NCBI RefSeq assembly: GCF_000284595.1
Contig: NC_017671.1
Span: 1,831,001-1,895,000, forward strand
DNA length: 64,000 nt
Direction: 5' to 3'
Source: Stenotrophomonas maltophilia D457
Lineage (GTDB): Bacteria > Pseudomonadota > Gammaproteobacteria > Xanthomonadales > Xanthomonadaceae
The notes under the pieces are model-generated. The model saw only the letters and a list, made by a program, of their open reading frames with translations, was not told where the DNA came from and ran no database searches. Positions 63,876-64,000 of this stretch are shown piece by piece (position 1 is the first letter of the stretch; each line of letters starts with the position of its first letter). A program made the translations under genes and the position numbers.

Positions 63876-64000
63876 GGGGTGTCCTCGCGTGGGGCCAGCG
63901 GCAGGCGGAAGCCGACGCGGCTGCCGGCCCCCTGGGCCGGGCGCATCCACATCTCGCCGTCGAGGCGTTCGATGGTGGCATGGGACAGGGCCAGGCCGAC
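63872..64000 (-). CDS. regB: RegB/PrrB-type sensor histidine kinase, C-terminal end (partial)
   Basis: Only the last 42 codons lie in the window. GLALSHATIERLDGEMWMRPAQGAGSRVGFRLPLAP is the G2 end of a HATPase domain. The overlap with the regulator gene and the RegA-like partner suggest a redox-sensing kinase, but the sensor part is outside the window. Confidence 0.8.
   Translation of the reverse strand, partial: VGLALSHATIERLDGEMWMRPAQGAGSRVGFRLPLAPREDTP

Overview
This is a high-GC chromosomal window from a gammaproteobacterium of the family Xanthomonadaceae, most likely the Stenotrophomonas maltophilia complex. The evidence is the gene order (truD-surE-pcm-nlpD with no rpoS; pncC-ubiB-lexA-recA-recX-alaS-csrA-tRNA-Ser), a Xanthomonas-type LexA box (TTAGTAGTAATACTACTAA), a PrxQ-type peroxiredoxin, and many GTAG-ended short palindromes of the kind described in S. 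maltophilia as SMAG elements. No prophage, insertion sequence, integrase or CRISPR array is visible. Almost everything is compactly packed, with frequent 4-base ATGA stop/start overlaps.

Layout. 0-5 kb: the end of ispF, truD, an Smr-domain gene, and surE-pcm-yqaA-nlpD; the last 51 bp of nlpD is duplicated just downstream. 5-15.7 kb: housekeeping (Mth938-like protein, YhbY, rlmE-ftsH, folP-miaA-hfq-hflX, pncC, an ABC1/UbiB kinase). 15.9-21.7 kb: the SOS block lexA-recA-recX, alaS, csrA and tRNA-Ser(GCU). 21.8-24.1 kb: a ZnuD-like zinc receptor behind a Zur-type box. 24.9-27.5 kb: a solitary aceE. 27.8-38.7 kb: an accessory nutrient-scavenging block. It holds an ECF sigma factor, a FecR anti-sigma factor, an STN-bearing TonB receptor and a Tat-exported PhoD phosphatase, facing a phospholipase C/TonB receptor pair that has a Pho-box-like site. 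38.8-41.1 kb: a TsdA-like dihaem cytochrome and a trihaem cytochrome c near a perfect FNR/ANR box. 41.2-46.6 kb: hydrolases, an MFS exporter, a decayed TonB receptor, pirin and a LysR regulator. 47.3-47.7 kb: three tandem tRNA-Arg(ACG) genes whose promoter lies inside a hydrolase gene. 47.6-57 kb: thiD, phoH, bcp, a GcvR-like gene, dapA-bamC, fdxA and a sugar porter. 57.4-64 kb: tRNA-Glu(CUC), pcnB-folK-panB-panC, panD-pgi, and a RegA/RegB-type redox two-component pair cut by the window end.

The most unusual material is non-coding. Three intergenic regions (9.4-9.83, 46.62-47.28 and 57.06-57.33 kb) carry modular palindromic elements. Five of them have a hairpin with perfect or near-perfect 23-27 bp arms. 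Arm sequence differs between copies, while the apical core (around CCCATCCATGG / GCCGCATCCATGCGGC) and the outer flanks are conserved. They occur as head-to-head pairs, often next to SMAG palindromes and a GCAACA hexamer repeat that reaches ten units in one copy. Two further palindrome families (AAAAGGGGACGGAGG... and GGGGTCAGATCC...) lie close to gene ends, the first flush against stop codons.
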